From positions 496,001-560,000 of the forward strand of contig NZ_JAJSEE010000001.1 of NCBI RefSeq assembly GCF_023555375.1: 64,000 bases of DNA. Direction: 5' to 3'. A program made the position numbers and the translations under genes. The notes below the pieces were generated by a model that saw only the letters and a list, made by a program, of their open reading frames with translations, was not told the origin of the DNA and ran no database searches. Below are positions 56,881-64,000 of the stretch, in pieces; within the stretch, counting starts at the first letter, position 1; each line of letters opens with the position of its first letter. The stretch comes from Guyparkeria hydrothermalis (GTDB taxonomy: Bacteria; Pseudomonadota; Gammaproteobacteria; Halothiobacillales; Halothiobacillaceae).

Positions 56881-57699
56881 TCAGTCTTCGTCGTTTGTTG
56901 TCTTGTCGGTCGTTTCGCTGTCCGTCTCGCGCCAGGCCACGGCAAAGCCGTTGCTGTAGCGCAGATCGATGCGTTCGACCCGGTCCATCTTTCCGGCCAG
57001 CGTGTCCGGGTAGACGTCCAGCAGCCGCTGCAGGCGCGCCTCCAGTGACTCCTGCCCGGTGTGAATCACCGCCCCGGAGGCGAGCGCGAGACTCAGCGAG
57101 CCGCGCGGGCTCATGGTCACGCCGGAAAGCTCCAGTCCGACCGTGGCCAGTACCGGCTTCAAGCTGGTGTAGCGCTCCCAGACCGTCCATTGACTGCCGG
57201 TCGGCCCGGCCAGCCGGGGGAGGCTCAGATCGACCGGTCGTCGCTCCGGGGCGAACACCGCGCCCGAGGCGCTCAGCAACCGGTCGCCGTTCCAGGCGGC
57301 GATCGGCTGATGCGTCTCGAGGCTCACCAGCAGGCGATCCGGCCACTGGCGCGTGATGCGCACCTCGGTAAGCCAGCCATCGGCCAGCAGGCGCTCGCGC
57401 ATCGCGGCGATGTCGACCGACCAGATGCCCTGCCCGAGCGCGGGCCAGAGTTCCTGCTGCACCCGCTCGGCGGTGACGAAGCGGTTCTCCCCCTCGACCA
57501 CCAGGCCCGCGACCGGCGATTGCAACTTGAGCCAGACCCGCTGCGAGACCAGTGCCACCGCAGCGACAAAGGCTAGCCACAGGCCGATTCGCCACGCCCA
57601 GCGCAGCGCCACCCGCAGCCCGGACACGAACGCCGTCCAGCGCTCGTGCCAGCTCGGCCCACGTGGCCGGACCCGGGAGGCTCGTCGCGTTGCCATCAA
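56881..57699 (-). CDS. ftsQ: Cell division protein FtsQ
   Basis: A 272-aa bitopic divisome protein with a short basic cytoplasmic tail, one membrane span (about 30-52), a POTRA domain (about 60-130, VAGLVVEGENRFVTAERVQ) and a beta domain, with FAVAWR near the end. It holds the FtsQ-L-B complex. The start at 57699 overlaps the ddl stop; the adjacent ATG at 57696 is equally possible. Confidence 0.94.
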   Translation of the reverse strand: MMATRRASRVRPRGPSWHERWTAFVSGLRVALRWAWRIGLWLAFVAAVALVSQRVWLKLQSPVAGLVVEGENRFVTAERVQQELWPALGQGIWSVDIAAMRERLLADGWLTEVRITRQWPDRLLVSLETHQPIAAWNGDRLLSASGAVFAPERRPVDLSLPRLAGPTGSQWTVWERYTSLKPVLATVGLELSGVTMSPRGSLSLALASGAVIHTGQESLEARLQRLLDVYPDTLAGKMDRVERIDLRYSNGFAVAWRETDSETTDKTTNDED

Positions 57700-58688
57700 T
57701 GCGCTCCATCAGCCGACTCACCTCCCGTGAACGCCCCGACCAGGTGGGCCCGGTTATCAAGGGTCTGCTCGAGAATGGCGAGGCACAGCTCGGGAAAGTC
57801 CATGCCCACCGCGCGGGCGGCCATGGGCACCAGCGAATGGCTGGTCATCCCGGGCACCGTGTTCACCTCGATCAGCCAGTGACGCCCCTCGGCGTCACGC
57901 ATGAAATCCACTCGGCCCCAGCCGCGCGCACCGATCAGGGCGAATGCCCGACGCGCCGCCGCGGCCAGCCGGGCCTCTTCCGCCTCGGCGAGACCGCAGG
58001 GGATCCGGTAGCCGGTGTCCTCGGCCTCGTACTTGGCCTGGTAGTCGTAGAAGGCGTGCTCGGCACTCGCCTCGATCCGGATCGCCGGCAGGCTCCGCTC
58101 GCCGAGGATCGCCACGGTGTATTCGCCGCCGTTGACGAACTGCTCGACCATCACCTCCCCAAAGGCGGCCGCCTCGCGGAATGCAGTCTCGATGCCGTCC
58201 GCGTCGTCGACCTTGCTCACGCCCACGCTCGAGCCATCGGCGGTGGGCTTGACGATCACCGGCCAGCCCAGTCGTCCGGCCGCCTCGCGCGCCGCGGCCA
58301 GATCGCCGACCACCGCGAAGGCGGGGGTATCGAGCCCCGCGCCCTGCCAGATGCGCTTGCACATCACCTTGTCCATGCCGATCGCCGAGGCGGCCATACC
58401 GCTGCCCGTGTAGGGCACCTCGGCCAGCTCGAGCAATGCCTGGACCTGGCCGTCCTCGCCGCCGCGGCCATGCAGGGCGATGAAGACCCGGTCGATGCGC
58501 TCGTCGATCAGTCGCTGGCCGAGCCCGCGGGCACCGGCCTGGTCGAGGTCGATGGCGATCGCGTCCACGCCGCGCGAGACCAGCGCCTCGTGGACCGCCC
58601 GGCCGCTAGCGAGGGAGACCTCGCGCTCGGCCGACCAGCCGCCCATCAGCACCATCACGCGGCCCAGGTTGTCTGTGCGATCGCTCAT
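57696..58688 (-). CDS. ddl: D-alanine-D-alanine ligase
   Basis: A 330-aa ATP-grasp ligase making the D-Ala-D-Ala dipeptide for the peptidoglycan stem. Signatures: VMVLMGGWSAEREVSLASG, HGRGGEDGQVQ (H-G-x-x-G-E-D-G), VIVKPTADGSS, and WLIEVNTVPGMT with the metal ligands. The start at 58688 overlaps the murC stop by 4 bp. The same frame stays open far upstream inside murC, but that part is a shadow. Confidence 0.96.
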   Translation of the reverse strand: MSDRTDNLGRVMVLMGGWSAEREVSLASGRAVHEALVSRGVDAIAIDLDQAGARGLGQRLIDERIDRVFIALHGRGGEDGQVQALLELAEVPYTGSGMAASAIGMDKVMCKRIWQGAGLDTPAFAVVGDLAAAREAAGRLGWPVIVKPTADGSSVGVSKVDDADGIETAFREAAAFGEVMVEQFVNGGEYTVAILGERSLPAIRIEASAEHAFYDYQAKYEAEDTGYRIPCGLAEAEEARLAAAARRAFALIGARGWGRVDFMRDAEGRHWLIEVNTVPGMTSHSLVPMAARAVGMDFPELCLAILEQTLDNRAHLVGAFTGGESADGAH

Positions 58689-60121
58689 GACCGATCCCCC
58701 CAGCGTTCCAGCAGCAGCCCCGGCAGACTGCCGACGTTCCCCGCACCGAGGGTCAGCACGATGCCGTCTTCCCGGACCATGTCGTCGATCACCTCGGCCA
58801 CCTGCGCCGGCTCGGCAACGAACACCGGATCGACCTGGCCGCGGGCACGGATCGCGCGGGCGAGACTGCGCCCGTCGGCCCCGGCGATCGGCTGCTGCCC
58901 GGCCGCGTAGACCTCCATCAGGATCAGCTGGTCGACCTGCGAGAGCACCTCGACGAAGTCCTCGAACAGGTCGCGGGTGCGGGTGTAGCGATGCGGCTGG
59001 AAGATCAGGAGCAGCGGCTCGTCCGGCCAGGCATCGCGCACCGCCGCCAGGGTCGCGGCGACCTCGCGCGGGTGGTGGCCGTAGTCGTCCAGCAGCATGC
59101 GCCGACCGTTGGGGAAGGCGAGCGTGCCGCGACGCTCGAGCCGGCGCCCCACGCCCTTGAAGTTCGCCAGCGCCCGGACGATCGCCTCGCCCTCGACGCC
59201 GAGATCGTGCGCCACGGTGATCGCCGCCAGGGCGTTGAGGATGTTGTGCCGCCCCGGCATCGCCAGGCGGCAGTGCCAGGACTCGCCGCCCGGCAGACTG
59301 ACGTTGAAGCTCGACTCGAAGCCATCGCTGTGGATATCGGTGGCGCGCACGTCGGCCGGCGCATCGATGCCGTAGGTCAGCACCTGGCGACCGACCCGCT
59401 CGACGATGCTCATGGCGTGATCGTCGTCGGCGCAGAGCACCGCCAGTCCGTAGAACGGCAGGTTGTGCAGGAACTCGACGAAGTGATCGAGCAACCGCGA
59501 GAAGTCGTTGTCGTAGGTCTCGAGGTGGTCGGCGTCGATATTGGTGACCACCGCCACGTGCGGCTGCAAGTGCAGGAAGGAGGCATCCGACTCGTCGGCC
59601 TCGGCGATCAGGTACTCGCCCCGACCCAGGCGCGCGTTCGAGGCACTTGAGAGCAGCTTGCCGCCGATGACGTAGGTCGGGTCGAGGCCCGCCTCGGCCA
59701 TGATCGCGGCCAGCAGCGAGGTGGTGGTGGTCTTGCCGTGGGTGCCGGCGACCGCCAGCCCGATGCGAAACCGCATGATCTCGGCGAGCATCTCGGCGCG
59801 ACGCACCACCGGCATGCGCCGCTCGTTGGCCGCCACCAGCTCGGGGTTGTCCGCACTGATCGCGGTGGAGACCACCAGCACGTCGGCCCCGGCGAGGTTC
59901 TCGGCGGCGTGACCGATGAACACCTCGATGCCCAGCTCGCGCAGGTGGCGCACCGCCGGCGATTCGTTCATGTCCGAACCGGAAACCACGAAGCCCAGCG
60001 TGTGCAGCACCTCGGCGATACCGCTCATGCCCGCCCCGCCGATACCGACGAAGTGCAGGTGGCGCACCTTGCGCATGCGCACCTGGGCGACCGGGGCAAA
60101 ATCGGCTGTCACTGCGTCCAT
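58685..60121 (-). CDS. murC: UDP-N-acetylmuramate-L-alanine ligase
   Basis: A 478-aa Mur ligase adding the first stem amino acid. It has a Rossmann N-terminal domain (HFVGIGGAGMSGIAEVLH), ATP loop GTHGKTTTTSLL and the C-terminal DDYGHHPREVAATL motif. The start at 60121 overlaps the murG stop by one base (TAATG); an internal ATG at 60076 would remove 15 unconserved residues. It is followed directly by ddl, with no murB between. Confidence 0.96.
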   Translation of the reverse strand: MDAVTADFAPVAQVRMRKVRHLHFVGIGGAGMSGIAEVLHTLGFVVSGSDMNESPAVRHLRELGIEVFIGHAAENLAGADVLVVSTAISADNPELVAANERRMPVVRRAEMLAEIMRFRIGLAVAGTHGKTTTTSLLAAIMAEAGLDPTYVIGGKLLSSASNARLGRGEYLIAEADESDASFLHLQPHVAVVTNIDADHLETYDNDFSRLLDHFVEFLHNLPFYGLAVLCADDDHAMSIVERVGRQVLTYGIDAPADVRATDIHSDGFESSFNVSLPGGESWHCRLAMPGRHNILNALAAITVAHDLGVEGEAIVRALANFKGVGRRLERRGTLAFPNGRRMLLDDYGHHPREVAATLAAVRDAWPDEPLLLIFQPHRYTRTRDLFEDFVEVLSQVDQLILMEVYAAGQQPIAGADGRSLARAIRARGQVDPVFVAEPAQVAEVIDDMVREDGIVLTLGAGNVGSLPGLLLERWGDRS

Positions 60122-61251
60122 TACCGGCCCTCCCCGGATTGGTTGTCTGGAGTCTTGCCCGCGACCACGTCCTCGCAGATCGCCGCGATCCGCGCGGTGC
60201 TGTCGGGTACGGCCACCTCGCGGGCACGTGTCGCCATGTCGAGCAAGGCGGCACGATCGGCCAACAGCGGGCCGAGCAGGCGAGCCAGGGTGTCGACGTC
60301 GGCCTCGCGCTGGTTGAGGAGCCGGGCTGCACCCTGATCCACCAGCCAGGCGGCGTTGAATCGTTGGTGATCGTCGACGGCGTGCGGGAACGGGATGAAA
60401 AGCGCACCGATACCCGCCGCCGCGATCTCGGCGACGGTCATGGCCCCGGCCCGGGCGATGACGAAGTCCGCCCAGCCGAAGGCCTCGGCCATGTCGTCGA
60501 TGTAACCGGCCACCTCGTGGCGGCTGCCGACGCCCCAGTCGGCCATCTCGTAATGGCGACGCGCCGTCTCCAGGTGGCGGGGGCCGGCCTGGTGACGAAC
60601 GACCAGATCGGCTTGCTGGCTGATCCGTGCCAGGGCCTGGGGCACCGACTCGTTGAGCGCCTGGGCGCCCAGGCTGCCGCCGAGTACCAGCACGCGCACC
60701 GGGCCGTCGTGATCCTTGAAGCGGCTGCCCGGCGCCGCTAGGGCCGCGATCTCGGCACGCACCGGGTTGCCCACTATCTGGCCTGACGGCAGTGCCTTGC
60801 CGAAGGCTCTCGGGTAGGCGGCCAGCGTCACGCGGGCCAGCCGGGACAGCACCCGGTTGGTCAGCCCGGCAACCGCGTTCTGTTCGTGGATCACCAGCGG
60901 ACGGCGCAGCAACCAGGCCGCAAGCCCGCCCGGGCCGGCGGCAAAGCCGCCCATGCCGATCACCAGCGCGGGCCGGTGGCGACGCAGGAGTCGGCCGGCC
61001 TGCCAGACGGCATGCAGCAGCCGGAACGGCGCGGCCAGCCGGGTGGACAGGCCCTTGCCACGCAGGCCACCGATGGCGAGGTAGTCGATCGGGTAGCCGG
61101 CCTCCGGGACCAGACGGGACTCGATGCCGCGCTCGGTGCCCATCCAGCGGATGGTGTAGCCGCGCTCGGCCAGCATGCCGGCCACTGCCAGTGCCGGTAA
61201 CACGTGCCCGCCGGTGCCACCGGCCATGACGTAGATCACCGCGCGGCTCAT
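60121..61251 (-). CDS. murG: Undecaprenyl-PP-MurNAc-pentapeptide GlcNAc transferase
   Basis: A 376-aa GT28 glycosyltransferase that makes lipid II at the inner face of the membrane. GGTGGHVLPALAVA is the N-terminal signature; LVLGGSLGAQALNE and ARAGAMTVAEIAAAGIGALFIPFP are the UDP-sugar site. Start overlaps ftsW stop by 4 bp. Confidence 0.97.
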   Translation of the reverse strand: MSRAVIYVMAGGTGGHVLPALAVAGMLAERGYTIRWMGTERGIESRLVPEAGYPIDYLAIGGLRGKGLSTRLAAPFRLLHAVWQAGRLLRRHRPALVIGMGGFAAGPGGLAAWLLRRPLVIHEQNAVAGLTNRVLSRLARVTLAAYPRAFGKALPSGQIVGNPVRAEIAALAAPGSRFKDHDGPVRVLVLGGSLGAQALNESVPQALARISQQADLVVRHQAGPRHLETARRHYEMADWGVGSRHEVAGYIDDMAEAFGWADFVIARAGAMTVAEIAAAGIGALFIPFPHAVDDHQRFNAAWLVDQGAARLLNQREADVDTLARLLGPLLADRAALLDMATRAREVAVPDSTARIAAICEDVVAGKTPDNQSGEGR

Positions 61252-62504
61252 CGGGTCACCTCCCGCACGTCCTCGATGCCGGCCTCGGCCATCGCCCGGC
61301 TGGCCTCGTGATGCACGCGCAGGATCAATCCCATGGCGAGCAGCGTCGCGACCATCGCCGACCCGCCGTAGCTGATCAGCGGCAAGGTCAGTCCCTTGGT
61401 GGGCAGGAGCCCCATGTTCACGCCCATGTTGATCAGGGTCTGCATGCCCACCCAGGTGCTGATGCCCCAGGCCAGCGCCGCACCGGTGTAGTGCTTCACC
61501 GCCCAGGCCATCCGCGCGATCACGAACCCGCGCCAGACCAGCACCCCGTAGAGCCCCAACAAGGCGATGACGCCGAACAGGCCGAACTCCTCGGCGTAGA
61601 CGGCGAAGATGAAATCGGTATGCGCCTCGGGCAGGTAGGCGAGCTTCTGCACGCTCTCACCCAGCCCGCGACCGAACAGGCCGCCGGTGCCGATGGCGAT
61701 CAGGGCGTTGACCAGCTGGTAGCCGTCGCCGAACGGATCGGCAAACGGGTTGGAGAACGACAGCAAGCGGTCGACCCGGTACTGGGCCGAGAACACGCCG
61801 ACGATGGCCAACGCGCCGCCGGCGGCGATCAGCATCAGCATCGTCTGCAACTGGGCACGCATCAGCCAGGCCATGGCGAACAGCGTCGCGCCGAGCACTA
61901 CGGTATTGCCGTAGTCCGGTTGGAGCAGCAGCAGGGTCGAGGCCAGCATGATCACGGCAACGGGCGCGCCCATGCCGCGGATGCGCGTCTGCACCTTGTC
62001 CAGGTGCACGCCGAGATAGGCGGCCATCCAGACGATCATGCCCAGGCGGGCGAACTCGCTGGCCTGCAGCCGGACGAAACCCAGATCGATCCAGCGCGTC
62101 GCGCCGTTGACGGTGTGCGCCACGCCGGGGATGAACAGCACGGCCAGCAACAGCAGCGATGCCAACAGGATCAGGTTCCGGAGCGCGACGAAATGACGCA
62201 GCGGCATCATCATCAGCACCACCATCGCGACCAGTCCGACGCCCACCGCACCCGACTGGCGAATCAGCAGACCACGGCCGGCCGCGCCGGAATCGCCCAT
62301 GCCGAGCGTGGCCGAGGCGACCATCACCAGGCCGATCGACAGCAGGGCCAACAGGGCAATCAGGAACGACCGATCCACGGAAACGCCGCTGGTGACGTCC
62401 GCCGCCGCATCGATCGGGCGGCGGTCAGCCAGCCATTGCAGTCCCTGCTGGCCGGCCCGGCCGACCCACTGCCATCCGCGGCTGTTGAGTTGCCACAGGC
62501 TCAT
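61248..62504 (-). CDS. ftsW: Probable lipid II polymerase FtsW
   Basis: A 418-aa SEDS protein with about ten membrane spans, the septal peptidoglycan polymerase with FtsI. The family blocks are MPLRHF, NGATRWIDLGFVRLQASEFARL, LQPDYGNTVVLG and the long GLPTKGLTLPLISYGGSAM-type region (here LLPTKGLTLPLISYGGSAM). The N-terminal 40 residues are a cytoplasmic tail. It overlaps murD and murG by 4 bp each. Confidence 0.96.
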   Translation of the reverse strand: MSLWQLNSRGWQWVGRAGQQGLQWLADRRPIDAAADVTSGVSVDRSFLIALLALLSIGLVMVASATLGMGDSGAAGRGLLIRQSGAVGVGLVAMVVLMMMPLRHFVALRNLILLASLLLLAVLFIPGVAHTVNGATRWIDLGFVRLQASEFARLGMIVWMAAYLGVHLDKVQTRIRGMGAPVAVIMLASTLLLLQPDYGNTVVLGATLFAMAWLMRAQLQTMLMLIAAGGALAIVGVFSAQYRVDRLLSFSNPFADPFGDGYQLVNALIAIGTGGLFGRGLGESVQKLAYLPEAHTDFIFAVYAEEFGLFGVIALLGLYGVLVWRGFVIARMAWAVKHYTGAALAWGISTWVGMQTLINMGVNMGLLPTKGLTLPLISYGGSAMVATLLAMGLILRVHHEASRAMAEAGIEDVREVTR

Positions 62505-63967
62505 GAGGCCACCTCCGCCGATACCGGCGCGGCGACGTCGGCCGCGTCGCAGACCGTCTCCGCGGCCCGCGCGAATTGCTCGCCGCGATCGGCGTAGCCA
62601 CGGAACTGGTCGAAGCTCGCGCAGGCCGGCGACAGCAGCACGACCACCTCGCGACCGGCCGAGACCCGCGCCGCTGCCAGCTCGGCCGACCAGCGCACGG
62701 CCTGCTCCAGCGAATCGCAGCGCGCCGTGGCCGGGGCGTTGCCGGGGCAGGCGTCCAGCGCCGCCTCGATCCGGTCGGCATCCTCGCCGATCAACGCCAC
62801 ACCGAGGGCATGGGTCTTCAGGGCCCGGGCCAGTTCATCGAAGGACTGTCCCTTGGCCTGGCCACCGACGATGACGACCTGACCGGCGATGCCGGCGGCA
62901 GCCAGCCCGTCGATCGCGGCGATGGCCGCCCCGACGTTGGTCGCCTTGGAATCGTTGATGAATCGAACCTCGCCGCCGTCGACCGGCCAGCGGCAGACCA
63001 CCTGCATGCGGTGCGGCAATCCGGTGAAATGCGCGAGGGCTTTCCGCAGGGCCGGCCGATCCAGCGCGGCCCGGCCGACGACAGCCTCGACCAGCGCCAG
63101 GGCGGCCAACGCGTTGAGCCGGTTGTGCGCGCCCGGCAGGGCCAACTCGTCGCCGCGGACCAGCACCTGGTCATCGCGGCAGAGCGATTCACCGTCGACA
63201 TCGAGGTAATAGCGATGCTCGCCGGTCAAGGCCGGGTTCTCGTCGCTGGCGGAGAAGGTCACCAGCCGGCCGTGACAATCGGCAGCCATGGCCCGCACCC
63301 GGGCATCGTCGAGATTGATCACGGCCGTCTCGGCGTGGACCAGGATCTTTTGTTTGAGGGCGGCGTAGGCCTGGATCGACCCGTGGCGGTCGAGGTGATC
63401 GGCACTGACGTTGAGCACGGTCGCGGCGCGAGCTCGGATGGCGGCCGGCTCGCAGGCCTCGAGCTGGAAGCTCGACACCTCGAGCACCAGCACGTCGACC
63501 GGATCGGCCAGCAAGTCCAGTGCCGGGGTGCCGTAATTGCCGCCGATGCCCACGCGTTGGCCCGCGGCCGTCAGCAGTTCGGCTGTCAGGGCCGTGACCG
63601 TGCTCTTGCCGTTCGAGCCGGTGATCAGCACGTAGGGCACGGTGGCCTCCCGCAGCGCGACGGCGATGTCGCTTTCCACCGCGATGCCGCGGCGAGCCGC
63701 CTCGGCCAGCAGGCCGGCAACCGGTTCGGCGGCCGGATCGATCCCCGGGCTGAGCACGATGCCGTCGAGGCCACGCAGCGCCTCGGCATCGAGCAGGCCG
63801 GCACCGAGCTCGCCCTCGACGACGGTGCCCGGACCGAACGACTCGATCCAGCGCGCCCGCGGGGCGTTCGCACCGCGGGTGTCGGCGGCGACGAACGGCT
63901 CACCGCGACGGGCGAAGAAGCGCCCCGCGGAGAATCCAGTCTGTCCCATGCCGACAATCAGTTTCAT
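62501..63967 (-). CDS. murD: UDP-N-acetylmuramoylalanine-D-glutamate ligase
   Basis: A 488-aa Mur ligase adding D-Glu. N-terminal LIVGMGQTGFSAGRFFARRG, ATP loop ITGSNGKSTVTAL, LNVSADHLDRHGS and NDSKATNVGAAIAAIDGL are diagnostic. It is longer than E. coli MurD (438 aa), mainly at the C terminus (about 25 extra residues rich in Ala and Val). The start overlaps the mraY stop by one base. Confidence 0.96.
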   Translation of the reverse strand: MKLIVGMGQTGFSAGRFFARRGEPFVAADTRGANAPRARWIESFGPGTVVEGELGAGLLDAEALRGLDGIVLSPGIDPAAEPVAGLLAEAARRGIAVESDIAVALREATVPYVLITGSNGKSTVTALTAELLTAAGQRVGIGGNYGTPALDLLADPVDVLVLEVSSFQLEACEPAAIRARAATVLNVSADHLDRHGSIQAYAALKQKILVHAETAVINLDDARVRAMAADCHGRLVTFSASDENPALTGEHRYYLDVDGESLCRDDQVLVRGDELALPGAHNRLNALAALALVEAVVGRAALDRPALRKALAHFTGLPHRMQVVCRWPVDGGEVRFINDSKATNVGAAIAAIDGLAAAGIAGQVVIVGGQAKGQSFDELARALKTHALGVALIGEDADRIEAALDACPGNAPATARCDSLEQAVRWSAELAAARVSAGREVVVLLSPACASFDQFRGYADRGEQFARAAETVCDAADVAAPVSAEVAS

Positions 63968-64000
63968 CAGCGCACCTTCATCGTTGCCAGACCGATCAGC
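63967..64000 (-). CDS. mraY: Phospho-MurNAc-pentapeptide translocase, C-terminal fragment
   Basis: Only the last ten codons and the stop are inside the window: LIGLATMKVR then TGA. This is the usual MraY C terminus (final TM helix ending in LATxKxR), and mraY-murD is the expected order in the dcw cluster. The rest lies beyond the right edge. Confidence 0.8.
   Translation of the reverse strand, partial: LIGLATMKVR

Noticed and set aside
57696-60407. Apparent murC-ddl fusion of 903 codons
   Set aside because: The upstream two thirds is a wrong-frame reading of murC; true murC (58685-60121) and ddl (57696-58688) are intact and overlap by 4 bp.

Overview
The window is a GC-rich, densely packed stretch of chromosome from a diderm, respiring bacterium, almost certainly a gammaproteobacterium. 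Three syntenic housekeeping blocks support this: rpsB-tsf / pyrH-frr-uppS-cdsA-dxr-rseP-bamA-skp-lpxD-fabZ-lpxA, rlmE-ftsH-folP-(cytochrome c4)-glmM, and mraY-murD-ftsW-murG-murC-ddl-ftsQ-ftsA-ftsZ. A diheme cytochrome c4, SCO and PCu(A)C copper chaperones and a PEP-CTERM-type ligase/decarboxylase pair would suit a Chromatiales/Halothiobacillaceae-like organism, but that placement is inference.

Layout. 1-63 is the 5' end of a YaiI-family gene (minus). 64-825 has no protein gene; it holds two inverted copies (147-429 and 525-806) of a structured repeat of about 282 bp. 826-11.9 kb carries two adaptor+RND efflux systems (both minus) flanking two plus-strand genes, a HI0933-family flavoprotein and a MgtC/DUF4010 membrane protein. 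12.0-18.5 kb (minus): P-type cation ATPase, rnhA, a YafS-like methyltransferase, an MFS transporter and aroC. 18.7-22.9 kb (plus): an AMP-forming acyl ligase and a PLP decarboxylase of the exosortase-A-associated type, then a membrane HD-GYP protein. 22.9-26.1 kb: rnhB (minus), lpxB (plus, TTG start) and fumC (minus), a rearranged end of the usual lipid A operon. 26.2-39.2 kb: the lipid A / outer-membrane assembly / isoprenoid / translation block (minus). 39.3-45.3 kb: glmM, cytochrome c4, folP, ftsH, rlmE (minus). 45.4-46.5 kb: PCu(A)C and SCO (minus). 46.6-54.3 kb (plus): yhbY, aat, a Kef-type antiporter, a 77-aa disordered orphan, mfd, an RDD protein. 54.4-64.0 kb (minus): the division and cell wall cluster, entering at the 3' end of mraY.

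The genes mostly serve envelope construction: UMP kinase, undecaprenyl-PP, CDP-DAG, DXP reductoisomerase, lipid A acyltransferases, BamA/Skp/RseP, GlmM and the Mur/Fts proteins. Four-base ATGA or GTGA overlaps are common in the lpx and dcw blocks and imply translational coupling. Four convincing rho-independent hairpins (after tsf, after rpsB, after the 77-aa gene, and between the RDD gene and ftsZ) and good sigma70-like promoters (rlmE, rpsB, 77-aa gene) mark transcription units. murB is absent between murC and ddl, and lpxC is absent after ftsZ.

The most unusual feature is the pair of structured repeats near the left edge. Their stems are kept by paired base changes between the two copies, and the non-Watson-Crick positions become G-U on one strand only, which points to an RNA. 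No phage, insertion sequence, CRISPR array or rRNA was seen.
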